Assembly (NCBI GenBank): GCA_035578175.1
Contig: JAQMRL010000003.1
Coordinates: forward strand, 24,390,419-24,454,418
Direction: 5' to 3'
Origin: Catonia carolina
Lineage: Eukaryota; Arthropoda; Insecta; Hemiptera; Achilidae
DNA length: 64,000 bases
This document shows positions 62,901-64,000 of the stretch, piece by piece. Numbering within the stretch: position 1 is the stretch's first letter; each line of letters opens with the position of its first letter. Position numbers and translations under genes: made by a program. The notes under the pieces are model-generated. The model saw nothing but the letters and a program-made list of their open reading frames with translations. It had not been told where the DNA came from and ran no database searches.

Positions 62901-63200
62901 AACAGCCGGAAGGTTTCTCAACAACCAGATGTTACACTAAGCAATGAGAAGTAGTTTAAATTATTATAATTATCAACACATCGGCCTCCTGGAATGAATT
63001 TGATTTAGCATTTTGCATATGACGACTTCAGTTCATTCAGGAAACAGTAGAATGGGATAACTGTAATAATTTTCAATACACCTCTACATAACAGTTAACA
63101 AGACTAAAAAAATCTGGTGTGAAACACTCACACGACTTTCTTTTGCCAATTCAAATAATGAATAATATAAACTAACATTAGTAAACAACATAAAATGCAA
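62896..63200. other. Spacer with a possible worn repeat-F start
   Basis: TCAACAGCCGGAAGGTTTCT at 62898 resembles the start of repeat F, but similarity fades within 60 bp. Nothing else. Confidence 0.35.
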
Positions 63201-63206
63201 AATAGC

Positions 63207-63362
63207 CGCCTCCGTGATGCAGTGGATAGCGCGCTAGCCTACTAAGCGGAGATCCAGGGTTCCATTCCCGGCTAGGGTCTGGAAATTATTACAAGCCAAG
63301 CCCATCATTACAGTTTCCTAACCCACCGTAGTCACAAACGATGAAGCTGTTGAGCCAACCTA
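63207..63362 (+). repeat. SINE family B, well preserved
   Basis: GCCGCCTCCGTGATGCAGTG, GATAGCGCGCTAGCCTACTA, GATCCAGGGTTCCATTCCCG, GCTAGGGTCTGGAAATTATT, CCTAACCCACCGTAGTCACA and AGCTGTTGAGCCAACC. This is the cleanest A-box/B-box arrangement in the family. Confidence 0.87.
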
Positions 63363-63382
63363 AGTTTGGCTTAGTAATAAGC

Positions 63383-64000
63383 CTACGGAAAGTTAATCTT
63401 TGTCGCTAAACTAGGCTTTGTAGAGAAAAATGCTTAATTAAAAGTTGTAAGTTTTTTTAATTTCTATAAATTTAGTTATAAAATCTTTTGTCGTAAAATG
63501 CATATTAAGGCCGAAATCTTAAAAAAATCATGTTTCACAGGTTTTAATGAAAAAGAAACAGAAAATCACTAATTATACCGTTAAACTAAGCGTTATAAAA
63601 AACAATTCAAATAAAAGTTGTAGGTTTTTAAATGTTCTATGACTTTGATAATGTAGGCTACACTTTTGCTCTAAAATGCATATTAAGACTGCAATCTTAA
63701 AAAACCCTATTTTTTCTACGACAGCACAGCCTCCCCAAGAATTTCATTAGACATGACGCTTACCCTATCTTGTAGAGCATAAAAGATTTAGTAAATGAGG
63801 CGATTTAAAAAACCCTCGGAGGAGCCGTTTTAGAGAAAATCGCAAAAAGTGAAAATTACACGAATGAAATACTACTTCCGATTAACCGATTTTGATGAAA
63901 AAAATGTTCGTGTCATATCTAGTGCTACTTCATTTAAGTTTCAAGTTTCAACTTTGTACAATATTCCGTTCTTGAGATATTTTGTTGACACAGAGACCAA
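63383..64000 (+). repeat. Dispersed repeat E, long copy running off the window
   Basis: CGCTAAACTAGGCTTTGTAG, AAAATGCATATTAAGGCCGA, a second similar block about 180 bp on (AAAATGCATATTAAGACTGC), CAGCACAGCCTCCCCAAGAA, ACGCTTACCCTATCTTGTAG, GGAGGAGCCGTTTTAGAGAA, and TTTCAAGTTTCAACTTTGTA, GTTCTTGAGATATTTTGTTG at the edge. No coding frame is conserved. The family type is unknown. Confidence 0.82.

Overview
The window is a strongly AT-rich piece of an animal nuclear genome, most likely an insect. The evidence is the repeat content: jockey-type and several other LINEs, mariner/DUF4817-type transposases, pogo/Tigger-type elements and several tRNA-headed SINE families. A hemipteran would fit, but that is only an inference. 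I recognise no complete host gene. Nearly everything with protein similarity is a decayed or rearranged transposable element; all family calls come from reading translations by eye, with no database search.

Layout. 1-9 kb: fragments of four LINEs on the minus strand (one carrying a 288-bp MITE-like insert), a mariner remnant, two LINE 3' ends on the plus strand, then a 46-bp loopless hairpin fused to an isolated GC-rich coding-like block (8504-8750). 9.5-13.5 kb: a long CA array, a pogo/Tigger remnant, and a Ty3/gypsy-type LTR element with near-identical LTRs that has lost everything between the primer site and the end of RNase H but keeps an open integrase frame. 14.5-27.5 kb: an internally deleted mariner with intact ends, SINEs, a pogo remnant, LINE fragments, and a possible 57-nt ankyrin-like exon. 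29.3-36 kb: a LINE nested in another repeat, SINEs with clear target duplications, and two adjacent fold-back elements (a LINE-derived inverted dimer and a mariner 3'-end inverted dimer). 37-54 kb: LINE fragments, a SINE inserted in a LINE, a MITE inserted in a SINE, a dispersed repeat of unknown type, and one candidate promoter/first exon. 54-64 kb: a second, apparently perfect mariner 3'-end inverted dimer, more LINE and mariner remnants, a two-copy tandem duplication and the start of another dispersed repeat.

The two observations most worth following are as follows. (1) In the LTR element the sequence after the 5' LTR is not just an 18-nt primer site but about 50 nt of tRNA-Gly(GCC) complement. 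It mismatches exactly opposite tRNA position 58 (normally m1A) and stops exactly at position 26, while the U5 end carries the complement of tRNA positions 13-25. (2) Three independent elements within about 22 kb are inverted dimers of an element's 3' end, which suggests a recurrent fold-back route to non-autonomous elements in this genome.

There is no operon-like organisation. The only open frames that look functional in sequence are the integrase of the LTR element and a 263-codon LINE reverse-transcriptase C-terminus, and both are pieces of truncated elements.
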